Shown one piece after another: positions 34,020 to 46,597 of a stretch of DNA of 64,000 nucleotides; position 1 is the stretch's first letter, and each line of letters starts with the position of its first letter. The translations under genes were made by a program, and so were the position numbers. A model generated the notes under the pieces. That model did not search any database. It saw only the letters and a list, made by a program, of their open reading frames with translations, and was not told the origin of the DNA. Location of the stretch: positions 744,001-808,000 of the forward strand of contig JAQQWL010000008.1 of NCBI GenBank assembly GCA_038363925.1, in the 5' to 3' direction. Source of the stretch: Apiospora phragmitis (taxonomy: Eukaryota > Ascomycota > Sordariomycetes > Amphisphaeriales > Apiosporaceae).

Positions 34020-35558
34020 ATGTCTATAGATCTCAACTGGGAAACGTTGACCGAAGGGCCAGACGGCGATGCTCTGGCCGAGAGCATCCGTGACTTCATC
34101 CACACCAAATTTCAAGCCGTCCCGCTCCCGCGCTTCATCAAGTCGGTGACAGTGCATGACTTTGAATTTGGCAACATCCCTCCTGACGTCGTACTCAAAG
34201 ACATCTGTGATCCGTTGCCGGATTTTTATGAGGAGAACCCAGATGCCGACGATTTGGACGAGGATGACGAAGACGAGGAAGATGAAGATGACGTTCGGCC
34301 CGGCACTGCTAGGATCGCAGGCCATGGCGACGAAGGCGTTTCCGATGCCATCCGAGAAGCCGAACGCCGCCGCAAAGTCGAGCAAGGCAGGCGGCTCGGC
34401 TTGTCGTTTGCTTACGGTACACCTGGTAGCACGCCGCCCACCCCGGGTATAGGAGGGCCACCCCATATTCACACGGCAGGTCTACGGAGCGCTCCTGGCA
34501 CACCGGCGGATATCGGCAGTCCCTTTCTAGGTCTATCTACGCCAGGAATACCAGGTGGTACTTCAAATATGCACTACTTCCCTTCGCATATTGCAACAGG
34601 CTGGTCGGGCACGCAGACACCACTGGCAGCTGTGGCCAGCGCGCAGCATCTGAACGGGTGGCTGGACTCGACGAGCAATCTATCATCACCAATAGACAGA
34701 GGCCAGCGACCTTCATTCTCGTCTAACAACACCTGGAACAGCAAGGGGCAGGGCTACTTTGGAAATGGTCGAAAATACTCGCAAGGCTCCAACGGCGTCG
34801 GGGATGTCCAAACCTCGTTTTGGGCCCCAGGGACTCCTGGGCAGCCTCTACGCGAAAAGCACAGTGTATCTACTATGGCCCCTACATCCGCTGAGGCGTC
34901 ACGACCGCCGACTCGGGACGGCCCTAACTCATCGGCGCCCGGTGGGCGGCGCAGCTCATCAGTAGCTGTAGATGATGACTACAATTCAGCAGAGGAGGAT
35001 GCTGCAAACTCTGGCGGACAACGGCGTCGCAAGTTCTTTCGCGAGCCGCGCGTCGAAGACATGCAGGCCGTGTTTCGCATCAAATACTCGGGGGACATCA
35101 AGCTCATGCTCACAGCCGAAATCCTGCTCGACTATCCGATGCCCAGTTTCGTCGGGATCCCGGTCAAGCTTAACATCACCGGTCTTTCTTTCGACGGCGT
35201 GGGAGTTGTGGCGTACATCAGGAAGAGGGTTCACTTCTGCTTCCTGAGTCCAGACGATGCACTCACTGCCATTGGCGATGACAATGACGATGACGATGAC
35301 GATCCTGACGAGTCTAATGGCACAGACCAGGGGTTGAAGGGTAGCACTAATATGCCAAAGGATAAGAAACCTTCCAAAGGAGGGCGCATGGGGGGCCTAC
35401 TTCAGGAGATCAAGGTTGAGAGTGAGATCGGGCAGAGAGAAGGCATGAAGCAGAGCCTGAAGAATGTAGGCAAGGTGGAGAGGTTTGTTCTTGAACAGGT
35501 GCGCAGAATCTTCGAGGAAGAGTTCGTGTATCCCAGCTTCTGGACGTTCCTAGTTTGA
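34020..35558 (+). CDS. MDM12: ERMES complex subunit Mdm12
   Basis: Single exon, 512 aa, intact. The start [17 protein letters not shown] and [16 protein letters not shown], then [17 protein letters not shown], are hallmark N-terminal Mdm12 sequences. The SMP lipid-binding domain is split by a long Gly/Ser/Pro-rich insert with an acidic tract (about 77-97) and resumes as [20 protein letters not shown], then [19 protein letters not shown]. The C-terminus [20 protein letters not shown] is typical. Mdm12 bridges ER-anchored Mmm1 and mitochondrial Mdm34/Mdm10, moving phospholipids at ER-mitochondria contacts. A second acidic Asp-rich stretch near residues 420-430 is normal for fungal orthologues. 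Confidence 0.95.
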   Translation: MSIDLNWETLTEGPDGDALAESIRDFIHTKFQAVPLPRFIKSVTVHDFEFGNIPPDVVLKDICDPLPDFYEENPDADDLDEDDEDEEDEDDVRPGTARIAGHGDEGVSDAIREAERRRKVEQGRRLGLSFAYGTPGSTPPTPGIGGPPHIHTAGLRSAPGTPADIGSPFLGLSTPGIPGGTSNMHYFPSHIATGWSGTQTPLAAVASAQHLNGWLDSTSNLSSPIDRGQRPSFSSNNTWNSKGQGYFGNGRKYSQGSNGVGDVQTSFWAPGTPGQPLREKHSVSTMAPTSAEASRPPTRDGPNSSAPGGRRSSSVAVDDDYNSAEEDAANSGGQRRRKFFREPRVEDMQAVFRIKYSGDIKLMLTAEILLDYPMPSFVGIPVKLNITGLSFDGVGVVAYIRKRVHFCFLSPDDALTAIGDDNDDDDDDPDESNGTDQGLKGSTNMPKDKKPSKGGRMGGLLQEIKVESEIGQREGMKQSLKNVGKVERFVLEQVRRIFEEEFVYPSFWTFLV

Positions 35559-37006
35559 TGTACAGACGGGTACAGTTGGGAAGGGTATGCATGCTACAGT
35601 TCGCCTGGCTCTCCAAGTTTGGTCTATCGATGCAGCTGTCGAGCCACTTTACCGACGGGATCAAACACCAGTTCTGCTCTCGGGACCGATAATCACGAAG
35701 GCGATGCCATGTCTGATCGAAATCTGGCGAATGACTGTAAAGGCAGTGCGTATCAAGTCGAGATTTCGGGAAGGTCCATCGGGATATCGACATCGCAAAC
35801 ATACGACCACTGTAGCTTTCGTCGTAACGAGGCACGTTCGCGGTTGTTACTCGAAGCTTATCAAACACATCACGTCATATGTTTGGACCGTCTCAAAATG
35901 CGCTGGAATTGGTCTTCATATAACATTAGGGCAGGCTTCGAACCTCAAATCATTACGACTTTTCCACTCTCTGAACTTTGCCCAATTTTCATTTGGAATT
36001 CTGAAGCTGCATTTGTTTTAACCGACCTTTTTGCCTCCTCCTCGTCTCGAGAGGGAATACTCGGAACTTCGCAACGTGCATCGTATTCAGCCGAAGCATA
36101 ACATGCGAAGCCGCAACCATCTCTCACAGCCCGCCTTGTTGAGCACGCTCCGAAAGTCCTCTATTGCATCGATACCCAACACTCCTATCTTTTCTGTCGG
36201 AGACGCCTCCTTCTGATTTATGTGCCAAAGAGAAGGAAGAAATTTACCAATACGGACACCTATCGGTCACCAATACGAGATATTCTAGAATAAAGACCAA
36301 AGTTTATCATGTTCTCAACAACGACAAAGCATAAAAAAACCGTCTTTCACCATGGCAAAGTTTTCAAATCGACCATTTACTCGTCCCTTCGAAGCTCAGA
36401 TGGCCTAAGCTGAGATATACGACCACGAAACCCGATCTCAGCATCGAGCTGTGAAGGCCCAATCGATGTGCTTCTCATGGCAAAGAATTGTTCTATCATG
36501 GACGGCACTTCTTGGACCCAACGACAAGTTTCTGACGGACGGAATTAAGCTACAGCTTGCTAATCCCGTCCTGTCAAACATACCTAGCGCACGCACTTTG
36601 CTATTTGGCGAAACAGCCACACGCCACACGGGACGGCGCACAGCGCAAGTATGAATACTATTCACCATATCAGATGACCGCGGCAGGCTACAATAAAGGC
36701 TACGGCGTATCCCGTCCAACTCAACCCCATTCATTTGGAGCTCATTGTCCGGTTGACCCAGCGTGGCAAGGCCGCATGGAACAGTGATCGACAGGAAGGG
36801 TGGATCATGTCCATGATTCATTCAGACTTCGGGCCCGGGCTATAATACGGAGCCATCGTGCCATCTAGATACGGTAGCCACGTGCGAGCCTACAGGCGGC
36901 AGCATCTAATATACATACCTCTATCAGCCCTGCCGGTCTCTCCCATGAACTTTCACCCTTCAACAGCAGCACTTCACGATGCAGTGATTCGTTGACAGAG
37001 CCTAAC
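35559..37006. other. Gene-poor intergenic region
   Basis: About 1.4 kb with several short open frames on both strands, none with motifs or continuous splice models. Probably the 3' end of MDM12 plus the promoter of the membrane-protein gene at 37007. Confidence 0.5.
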
Positions 37007-38930
37007 ATGGATTTCAGCTCAACGAAGAACCCCGAGCTCTTCTCCACGGAATCAAGAGCGGCCGCCGTCATCGTCGGTGTTACCGCGCTCCTCCTCACAC
37101 CCTCGGTGGCCGTGGCTTTGCGGTTCTACACGCGCCGCGTGCTTACTGGGAGAGTCAGTTATGATGACTGGATAACGCTCGTGGCACTTGTTAGTGTTGG
37201 CTCTTTGAATTACTTCCGGCGACTAACTGCTCCCAGAACCTTGGGTTCGCCTATGGTATTACGATTGCCTACAGTAAATGGTCCCCAGAATATGAGTATT
37301 TGCGGTTATTAGACCATTGCTAAGCTCTTCCTAGTGACTCGCGTCGGCCTGGGACACCATATTGGAACGATAACACAATCTCAAAGCATCAAGGAATATA
37401 TCAAGGTTCGTAGACCACTACTCGGCGCCTTTCTAACAGTCTCTCTGACAACTACCATCTTCTGGTGATACAGGCGTTCTACCTCTCTGTTGTCTTCTAC
37501 AATACTGGAATCATGTTCGTGAAGCTCAGCTTCTTGTCCATGTACTACCGGGCTATGAAAGCACCCAGATGGAGAAAGGTGGTGGCGTTCGTCTCCGTTC
37601 TCGTCTCCGGATGGGAAGTTACCCAGGTGTTTGCGGCCATTTTCTTCTGCAAGCCCTTCCAGTCACGGGGAAGAGTCGACCAGCCATGTCAAATGCATTC
37701 CGTACCTGCCCGAGTGGTACCAGAACACGGCAGGCAACATCGCCCTAAATGGCATCATCTTGCTCCTATCCATACCAATGATACGCAGCATGAAGCTTCC
37801 TGGGGTACAAAAGTTCGCCTTGGCAGCTATCTTCTATCTGGGTGTTTTGTAAGTCAGCCCCCCTTCCACTGACCCCTATCTCGCGCTCCTCCGTGGCAAA
37901 TCGGACACCACGGCTAACCAGTGTGCACTGAAATAGCACATTGGCAACGAGCATTATTCGAATCAGGTTTCTGGGACTGTATGTCGACACGACTTTCGAT
38001 AACGTGGATGCGGCCATGTGGTCACTCTGCGAGATCAGTGCCGGGGTGACATGCGCCTGCCTGCTGACCCTTCGCCCCCTCGCTGCGCGATACCTCCCCA
38101 GGTACTTCAGCTACCAGCGAGCCGGATTGCTGGTGCTCAATCGACGAGACGGCAAAACGATACCTCCTCCGCTTCCCTTGCACCAGCGGCCCATATGGTA
38201 CGGAGCCGCGTCTCCCAAGCTTGGTTTATATACGGGGTGGCGCTCGAGGGTGGGAAGACAGCTGCCCGAACCTTCACCACGGAGCTCAGTGAGGATGGTT
38301 ACCACGAGGTACAACAACAAGTGCTCGCCGCAGACTCTCCGAAGGCACATTATATGCGGGCGCAGGCGACGACGAGGCCGCAGCGGCCAACGCTGTCACG
38401 CCTGACATCCTTCTCGTCGTTGCGGCGGCATAGCTCGCCCGAGGGACCCGCCGATTCAACCGAGATCATCATCATAGGGCTTCAGTGTGTCCGCTCGAGC
38501 AAGGACCCAGACCGTGCCGACGGCGGCAGTGGCGGTGTCCAACAACCGGGCGAGGTCTACCGCGGCTGGCGGAACAGCGAAACAGGCTCTTTCGGCCCTC
38601 AGCATGGGCCGTGACAAACGCGGGCAACGGCATCGGCAACGACCGTGCCAGTGGTGTTTTGGGACGAAAGGGAGGCATGCGTCTCCACGATACCATCATC
38701 CCGACTCCCCAGTTAGCTTGCAGCAGAGCCAAGGAGTGGATAATATTCATCAGGGTATTTCTGTCCAATACGAGGGTAGGGGTCTCATGATATCGATAGC
38801 TCAAGATACTCCCAGCCCTACTACACAAGGGTACGCTGACGCAGGCCGGGTGGAGGAGGCGAACGTGGAGCACATACAAGGCAACAACAATAATAACAGG
38901 GTACGCAGTTTTTGGAGATGGCGAAGATAG
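37007..38930 (+). CDS. Rhodopsin-fold integral membrane protein (Pth11-like without CFEM)
   Basis: Exons 37007-37189, 37237-37273, 37335-37405, 37474-37848 and 37937 onward. The hydrophobic pattern is that of the fungal seven-helix 'rhodopsin domain' family: AAVIVGVTALLLTPSVAVAL then RFYTRR..GRVSYDDW, LGFAYGI, the GLGHHIGT motif, FYNTGIMFVKLSFLSMYYR, CIPYLPEWYQNTAGNIALN and DAAMWSLCEISAGVTCACLL followed by LRPLAARY. A frame change lies near 37665-37685 (KPFQS to HVKCIP). The hydrophilic C-terminal tail cannot be read in one frame after about 38110, so the end at 38930 is tentative. Such proteins sit in the plasma membrane; Pth11-type members sense external cues, but no ligand can be inferred. 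There is no CFEM domain at the N-terminus. Confidence 0.72.
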
Positions 38931-39379
38931 AATGTTTCAGATTCCTCAATTATATAACTGGGGAAAAGTAAGCTGATAATGATACTATTAATTCCTTCCT
39001 AGACGATGATGTCCTATCTTGATAACGCCCGTGTCTACTCTACTCATCTCCTAATATGTCTTGTCTTGGAGCCTTATGAAGAGCATATAGAAAACAGCTG
39101 ATACTTCATTTCCTCTACAGTATGATATGTTTTCGTATTGTACCACCAGGCTAGGTATTGAGCACCAAGACAAAAAACACTGGCAATAGAGATTGTCTTT
39201 ATATAACACACATCTGACACCACCGCATCTAATCGGCCTAGGGTGGTTTACTTACTCCTTTTTTCATAAATTCATTACGCTCAAACATGTTAAGTAATAG
39301 TGCGAGCTGGCTCATTTCAAAGCTCATTATACACCGGATATCCAAAGAACACACATACCCCCTATTCATACCAACTCGA
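38931..39379. other. Convergent 3' region
   Basis: AT-rich, no gene. It lies between the 3' ends of the rhodopsin-fold gene and BTA1. Confidence 0.5.
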
Positions 39380-42126
39380 TTAAATCTCCAAAGGCTCCAT
39401 ATCAGGGGCCTCAAACGAAGCCTCGGGCCCCGGCGTAGGAGGCGCCAAGTTGCTCGTCTTCGTCATGATCCAGCAAGATGCATACCTATTTTATTGTCAT
39501 TAGTCTTCAAGCCACCAAATCAAGCTTGGGAGGGGCATTATGAAAACAGGGTGCAAAATAGAGAGAGAGAGGCGGGGGGGAAGGAGAATAACTAACATGT
39601 TCACACGGTCGATGCATTTCCCTCCCTTGCGAGACCCATGGCACTTGGCCGAGAAACCGTGCTCCTCGAACACCGCGACGTACCAGGGCTTGAGGCCGGC
39701 CGAGCGCAGCATGACGCGGCCGCCCATCTTGAGAGCCCGGTTGAGCTTGCGGATCTGGCGGGCGGCGGCGTCCGTCTCCGGGTCGAACCAGTCCATGGAG
39801 TCCATGACGACGGCGACGGTGAGGGTTCCGGGGCGATGCGCGCGATGACCTCGTCGATCTCGTCGGTGTGGATGCGGAGGCCGTCGAAGGCGCCCTTGCG
39901 CGAGAGGCGGGCGTGCGCCTGCGGGGCCAGGTAGTCCGGGTGGCACTTCTTGGAGAACTGGCCGTCGAGGCAGACGAGGTAGTAGGGGTTGTCGCCGGGG
40001 ATGTGGGTGCTCTCGACCATGGGGTCGAGGGTGTCGACCATGAAGTGCCAGATGGCGTGGGAGCGCGTGTTCTTGGCCGTGGGCTTCGGGCCGGCCACGA
40101 CGTCCGAGACGGCGTGGTCCGCCTCGATGACGGCCAGCTGATTCTTGGGCACCCCCAGCGCCGTCCAGAGGAACGACTCCTGGCTCACGACGAAGCGGGA
40201 CACGAGGCGGGACAGCAGGGCCGGGCGGATCTTGCTGCGCCAGATCTCGCGCTGCTCGTTCAGCGTCTTGGACGCGAGCAGGGCCTTGACGGCGGAGCGG
40301 CAGCCGAAGACGCGGGTGATCCAGCGGAAGATGCGGATGCCGTACTTGGAGCCGCCGGTGTCGTAGAGGCCGCCCTGGCTCTTGGTGAAGATGTGGTGGT
40401 TGCTCAGCCAGTACTGGAACGCGCGGCTCGACAGGTGGGGCGACATCTTAGAGAGGAGCAGGGAGCGGAACTCGGGGTGCTTGCCCTCGCCGAAGATCTT
40501 CCAGAAGTCTTCGTACTCCAGGGACGAGAAAGCGGCGAGCTTCAGCTCCAGCAGGTGGTTCTGGGTCGGGTTCAGGTCGACGACGTGGATCCTGGCTGGG
40601 CTCTGGAGGGCATACGACAGAGACATTGTCGCCAGCGGAGCAGATGCAGAGAACAACGTCGTCGGACTTGAGGTTCAGAATGCGCTCATCGACGCGAGTG
40701 TCCTCCCAGGTGAAGGCGTAGATGTACTCATCGTTGAATTGAGTATGCTTCTTCAGCTGGTCATCATAGTAGATGCGCCAGTGGTGGTTCTGGTAGAAGA
40801 AGGACGGAAGGGGAAGGTTGGCAGACAGGTTCACGACCGCAGCATCAAAGGCCTTAGAGCGGATCTCCGGGGCAGCTCTCTCAACTGCACGGGACAGAGC
40901 GTTCGAGTGGTTCTTAGGATGCAGGTAGGAGACTCGGTTACCAAGGCGTCAACCTTTTCCACAATTTCGTGTGGCAAACTTGACGACATGGGGGCGCTTG
41001 TGCGTGCCCAACCAAATGTAGTAGGGGATATATCCCAATGCGCAGTTCCGGTTGTTGACGTTCAGGACCGTACCAAAACGGTACTCGAGGAAGTCGCGGC
41101 GACCAGGCTCCAAAGCAACACGGTCGATATCAAACCAAGCACGCCAGAAGGTCCTCGGTATAAAGTTCACGTGACGGTCGATGATACCTCCAGTGTAGTT
41201 GCGGAAGCTAACGTCAACTGAAGATTGGACGTAGAAGTCAACCACACCAAGTATACCTTGCGGCGCCAAAAGAGACGGCAGCGAGTCAATGACGGAGTAG
41301 TAGTCGGGCTAGTATCAGGAATTAGACCAGGGTCACACTTTAGGGGATAATTGATTGCACTTACGATCATGGACAGACTGTAGGACATGGTGATCAGGTC
41401 CGCACCACCGTGCTCAGGACGCTGCTTGGAGAAGTAGCTGATGTCTGGGGACTTGGGAGCACGCCCTCTCAGGCTGGGCTCATGGTCCTCGAGACGGAAC
41501 TTCCTAGCATCATCACAAACCACTTTCACGTTGTCCCAGCCTAGTCGGGCGAAACGCTTGCGGGCCACTCCGCATAGGGAGGGGGAGAAGTCGACAAGAT
41601 AAACGCTGGAGAAGAAGTTGGGGACGTCGACGAACTTGGCCATCGCTTCGATATTGAAACCGGTGCCACCACCGACCTATAATGGAACAAGTCAGCCGAG
41701 TTTAAGTGAGCAGCGCACATAGGTACTGCGTTGACTTACATCAACCCAGATTCTTCTCTTATGTTCAGGGGCACCACCGTCCTGCTTTGCTCGATAGACG
41801 AGCTGGGCGGCGGCAAGAGCCAGCATGTCCTCTCGTCCCTTCAACAAGGCGCCCCTGGTAACATCATACGCACCAGCTTGGGTTTTGTAGAAGCTCTCGA
41901 GGGCATCTTGTTGGTTGCCCTTCTCACCACTGCTGTGCGGCTTCAGGAAGCAGCCATAAGCGAAGAGCCACAAGGCACGGGCGAGGCCGGGGTTTTCATC
42001 GTGCTTCTTGGGCTTCGTGAGGATAGAGGATAGGCAGACGCCCAAGAAGGAGACGCCTGCTAGCCCAGCCAGGTAAAGTTTGGTCTGAGGGTCAATGGGT
42101 AACATGTTACCACCAGGAAAAGCCAT
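39380..42126 (-). CDS. BTA1: Betaine lipid (DGTS) synthase, fused methyltransferase and DUF3419
   Basis: Complement of join 39380-39485, 39597-41308, 41365-41676, 41740-42126; 2517 nt, about 838 aa. Four cancelling single-base indels are needed (about 40975, 40925, 40630 and 39828). The N-terminus has a hydrophobic helix (LYLAGLAGVSFLGVCLSSIL), then a SAM-methyltransferase domain with VGGGTGFN and VYLVDFSPSL, the BtaB-like part that trimethylates the head group. The C-terminal half is DUF3419/BtaA-like (CSAGDN, LQSPARIHVVDLNPTQN, MDSMDWFDPETDAAARQI, KCHGSRKGGKCIDRVNM), which transfers the 3-amino-3-carboxypropyl group from SAM to diacylglycerol. The product is the phosphorus-free lipid DGTS, made in the ER. 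The last exon (39380-39485) gives the tail YASCWIMTKTS. Confidence 0.92.
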
Positions 42127-44426
42127 GATACTCTCTCATTGCTCTTAAGTCAATGAGCAGGGAAACGTTGGATCGCGGTGATGAATACGACAACAGCTGG
42201 TAAAAGTAGAATGGTATACAAGAAGAGAAAACGAGAGAGGGAGCGAGGAAGGCAACCACGAGACCCGCGAGGAGATATACATATGCCTTGGACGCACTTA
42301 CAGACAGGGGGCCAATGATACCCCTCCAATTGGTCGCATGCTCATCATGCCGTACGCATGCTCGCAAGACAGGCGGGCAGGCTCTAGGTTAGCTGCCTCT
42401 GCGAAGTGGGATATTCGCCTGACGAAAGTCGACCTGCCTGCTAGTCGACTTCTTCCACCAAGACAAGAAGACCCTGAACTGAATGACAACCCCACTAGAT
42501 CCCAGGGCCCCACCTCGATCGATAGGCTCTCGACTTTGTGCTCCAGTTCGAAGATCAGGGGACGCGGGATTATGGACTGGGGGTTGTCGCAGCCAATCAT
42601 AGAAGCACATGGTTGAAGGACCTGGGACTTGTTGCTTGACCTTGTCCTCCTCCCCGATCCCCATGACTTCACTCTCCCCCAGTGCATGTGAGAGTGGGTA
42701 GGTAGAGGAACTGCCCGTCTGGCTGATTGGAAAGACTTGCTCACTGCTATGCAAGGCCGACATAAGGCTATCGTGTTCTTACCTCCATTGAAGAAGACCG
42801 TGTGTTATTTACCCAGCGAGTTGGAAATGCATATTAGGTGACCAACATCGGTCGACCTGCATATTGCAACATGCGACTGGGCAGAGATTGGCCCATGGTG
42901 CATACAGACTGATTATAGAATGAGACACGGCGGTTGTTGATTGGCGCCATGTCCTCATCTATTGCTTGCATCTGCACCTCTGCACCTAGGGGACCCTCTG
43001 TCTCGGTTAGGCATGTGGGGTCCCCCAGAGGCATCGTACGAATGAGAAGAGCATGTCTGGACACGAGGCTTGAAGCATGAGGCTCGCTGGACGACATCAC
43101 AAACATTAACGGCTTCAACTTACATGCATAGACTTGCGAGTAATGTATCTCAAAACTGTTGAGCGCTAATCAGTCCCGGTGACACCCTCCGTCCTCTTCC
43201 GACACGACATGGACCACTCCCTGTCCTTGGATCCTGTCTCGCTTGTTGATCGCCACGATGGGGAACGGAACGGAGTATTTTGCGCCTAACGGCAGAATGG
43301 AGCGACATCATCGCCATCAACATCCCCTCAAAGGCCTCGGGGGCCGCGCAACGACAACGAATTCGATCCCGCCAGAACCCGATCCAGTTGACCATACTGG
43401 GACGTTGAAACCTCGGGGTCTCGCGTGGGAACTCGATATACTCCACATACATGTAATAGCCTCTGGCGCTTTCGACGCCAATACGAAGATATCTATCCAA
43501 TGAACAAAGTCGGGTTTTACTTTTCTCGCTCGGGTAAATCGCGTGTTGCAGCACCATGATCATTGTACACAGGTCGTCAGCTCACCTCGCCTGTCTCGGA
43601 CGACAATAGAGTGAGCATCTGTCACGATTCGGTGTTCTCTCTGGTCGGTAGCTCTCTGAATCCGCATGATGTGCCTCTAAACCAGTAACCTTACCTACTG
43701 TCGAGCATGGCGACTTTGCCAACTTTAAAAGGAAAGTTGGATAGACAGGCCTCATTTTATTCCAGGTCAGAGCGATTTAGAGAACAGTAGGTGTAATATT
43801 AATTGTCCTGTAGCGTTATTGAAGGAGAATTGCCAGCAATATACGAATCTGGCATGAGATGAATAAGACAATAAGTAGTATTGTGCAAGCTACGACACGG
43901 CATTCATTAGAACGAGCATCATACGACACATTATTCCCTTCTTGTGCCTGCCCAAATTCCATTTCATTACTCTCACATCATCGATACTTACCTTATATTA
44001 TAGAAAACTGACCCTGACTCTCACTAACAACTCCATCCTATTCGACTGTCTACTCCGTACCTCACCCAACCAACAATACTTGATGCGTCTCACGCAAGGT
44101 AAGTTAAGCCGGGGAGAGGTGGGCCGTCGAGTTTACCCCAACTAGCAGGCAGGGATGTCGTATCCAATGGCCTCCATACCACGCTATTGCTACCCTGCAC
44201 CTGCGTGCACGCCCGGAATGACAGTTAATCCGCAAACAGCCGATAGCGGTTCCCTGTCGCTTGTGTCGTGCAACGCGCAAGCAAGCCGCATTGGCATGGA
44301 TGGGATTCTATTGGCGGCGCGCGCTGACGACATTTCAAGATCAACCTCCATGACATCTCGTTCACAACCAGGGCATCGATTTCTATAGTACCTGCCACTC
44401 GCTACGTTTAGTTGCGATAGTTGAAA
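42127..44426. other. Gene-poor intergenic region, BTA1 / ADA3
   Basis: About 2.3 kb between divergent genes. The first 250 bases upstream of the BTA1 ATG are probably its leader. Open frames up to about 150 codons at 42298-42763 and 43150-43563 overlap on both strands and show no motif. TACTCCGTAC occurs at about 44050 and ACGGAGTA near 43270. Confidence 0.5.
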
Positions 44427-46597
44427 ATGCCTCCCGCCCCCAGTCAAAAAGGGACGGGGAAGAAGGCGTCTGGAATAGCCCGGCAACGAAGTCGCAATAC
44501 CACTCCGAGTGCTGGTCCACCTCCTGGCGCCGCCAGCGCCGGCATCCCGCCAGTCGAGTACATCGACACCGAGTTTGTAGAGCTGCGACTAGAGTACATT
44601 GCCGATCTCACCGTCGAGAGCTTCACCGGCTCCGATGCATCCAATGCCGTAATCCCCGACTCTAAAAGCCTCGATGGCATGATAAATAGGCTAGGAAAGC
44701 TGTCGGATCTGACGGAGAAGCAAGGGCAGCTGTTCGATCGCGGGATGCGTCTGCTTGCCCCCATCATCAAGTTGCACAGCGCCGATGCGGCGAATAATGA
44801 GGAGAAGCCGCACAAGGAGGATGCGGCCAAGAAGGCGAATAAAAAGAAGAGAAAGGCGAACGATAGCCTGGCGCCTCGCGAGACGAATACAGGTATGTAT
44901 CTGGTGTGTTGATTGTGAAGGGTGCAGATGGCTTGCTGTTTTTGCATTTGACCATTGCCCGGTTACGTCTTTTTCCTGTTCATCCACTCTGAACTTTGAG
45001 GTGCTTTTGGTTGCCCCAATGCTACCCATTCCCTACTGTATTTCTTTGCAGCATTCGATTTGCGTATCATAACAAGAATTTGGATTGACAAACCATTCCC
45101 AGAACGTAATTCACCCCTTCGCGGTCATCCGGAAAGGGAAAGCCACGCAAGCTGTCCAGAGAGAACGATTCCGCCAGCTCTTCGCTCTCCCCACCAGCCG
45201 AGAAGATGGAAACCGGCGATATGGATGTAGACGAGAAGACCAAGATAGAAGACAAGGAGGAAGAGGAGGAGGAGAGTTCGGAAGATGAAGGCGCGCCTCT
45301 CCCTCGCCAGGCACCGCAGGCCCAAACATTTGGCGAAGACCCGTCCACCTTTCCCGACCCTACCATCTACGAAATTCGCGATGTCAAGCCCGGCATGAGC
45401 GACGACGAAAAGAAGGAAATCTTCTCGGTCGCCGTCTTCCCAGAGACAGACCTAGCCGACCAGATTGCGGGCGATCCGCCGGACAAGGACTTTAGTAGCG
45501 CCAAGCCGTCGAACCAGATCAGCTTCACCACCTTCTCTACCTACATTGAGCCCTACTTTCGGCCGTTTGCCGAAGAGGACCTCACCTTCCTACGAGAGCG
45601 CGGAGACCGCGTCCAATCCTTCGTCATGCCCAAACGGGGCAAACGTCATTACTCGGAAATCTGGGCCGAGGAGGACAATTCCATGTCTGTCGACTCGAAC
45701 TCCCAGACCAGGGACAAGCTGGCACCCAATCAGCCGCGCGGTAACATCGACAATATGGACGATGAGGTAGCTGAAACAGATAAGCTCTCTGTCGGTCCCA
45801 TCCTTTCTCGTCTGCTCCAAGCGATGCGCCCAGAAGCCCGGGTCCAAGCCAGCGAGGACAAGCCCATGGTTAACGGAATCAATGGCGAATCCGAGATCAA
45901 AGAAGAAGCCAACGGTGAGGTCAATGGGGCTGTGAATGGGGAGGAAAGTAAGAGTATCCCTCCGGCGTCCGCTATGCCAGAATCGTCAACGGAGGCTTGG
46001 AAGAAGGCTACACATCCAAAACTGGACTACATGCAGGTTGATGAGCGCATCAAGCAGGAATTGAGGCATATCGGATTCTTGCCACAGGACGGCTTCGACG
46101 GTGAATACGATGGTCATTACGACGACGAAGTGGCGGCACGACTACGTCTTTTGCAGGAGCGGCTCCGCGAGCAGATCCTCATCAACGGTGCGCGAAAGGC
46201 ACGGCTGTCAGAGCTTGTTAAGGAGCGCATGGCCCACCAAGAGTACCAAACCATTCTGGAAGACCTTGACTCTCAGGTCCAGGGCGCCTATCTTAAGCGG
46301 ACACGCACCATGGGCAAGTCCAAGAAGGCGAAGCGTCCCGGTGGTGCCGGCGGCGGAAGCCATGCGGCGAACGCGGCGGCGGGTATGGCGCGCCCCGGCA
46401 TTGGCGACGTGACGAAGACGCTGATGGAGCGCCGCCGTCGATGGATCGATAGTATTGGTACGGTCTTCGACGATGAGGCGCTGGGCAAGGTCCCTCGGTC
46501 GACGGACCCTGACAGCACCGTCTTCAAGCCCGCTATCATGGCGGACCTTATGAAGGCCGAACGCCGCGCCTGGGATGAAGAGATGGAGGAAGAGTAA
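44427..46597 (+). CDS. NGG1: SAGA/ADA complex subunit Ada3 (Ngg1)
   Basis: Join 44427-44892, 45103-46597; one missing G near 45130 restores exactly 654 codons (653 aa). N-terminus: [20 protein letters not shown] and [20 protein letters not shown]. Middle: [20 protein letters not shown] and [15 protein letters not shown]. The C-terminal Ada3 domain has [59 protein letters not shown] and AYLKRTRT. Ada3 joins Gcn5 and Ada2 in the histone acetyltransferase module in the nucleus. A basic nuclear-localisation-like stretch ([14 protein letters not shown]) ends exon 1. The intron of 210 nt is longer than average here. Confidence 0.93.

Noticed and set aside
39868..41221. Plus-strand frames over BTA1
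   Set aside because: Antisense shadows; the minus strand carries DUF3419 and methyltransferase motifs with valid splice sites.
42298..43563. Small genes between BTA1 and ADA3
   Set aside because: Overlapping frames on both strands, no motifs or start context; left unannotated.
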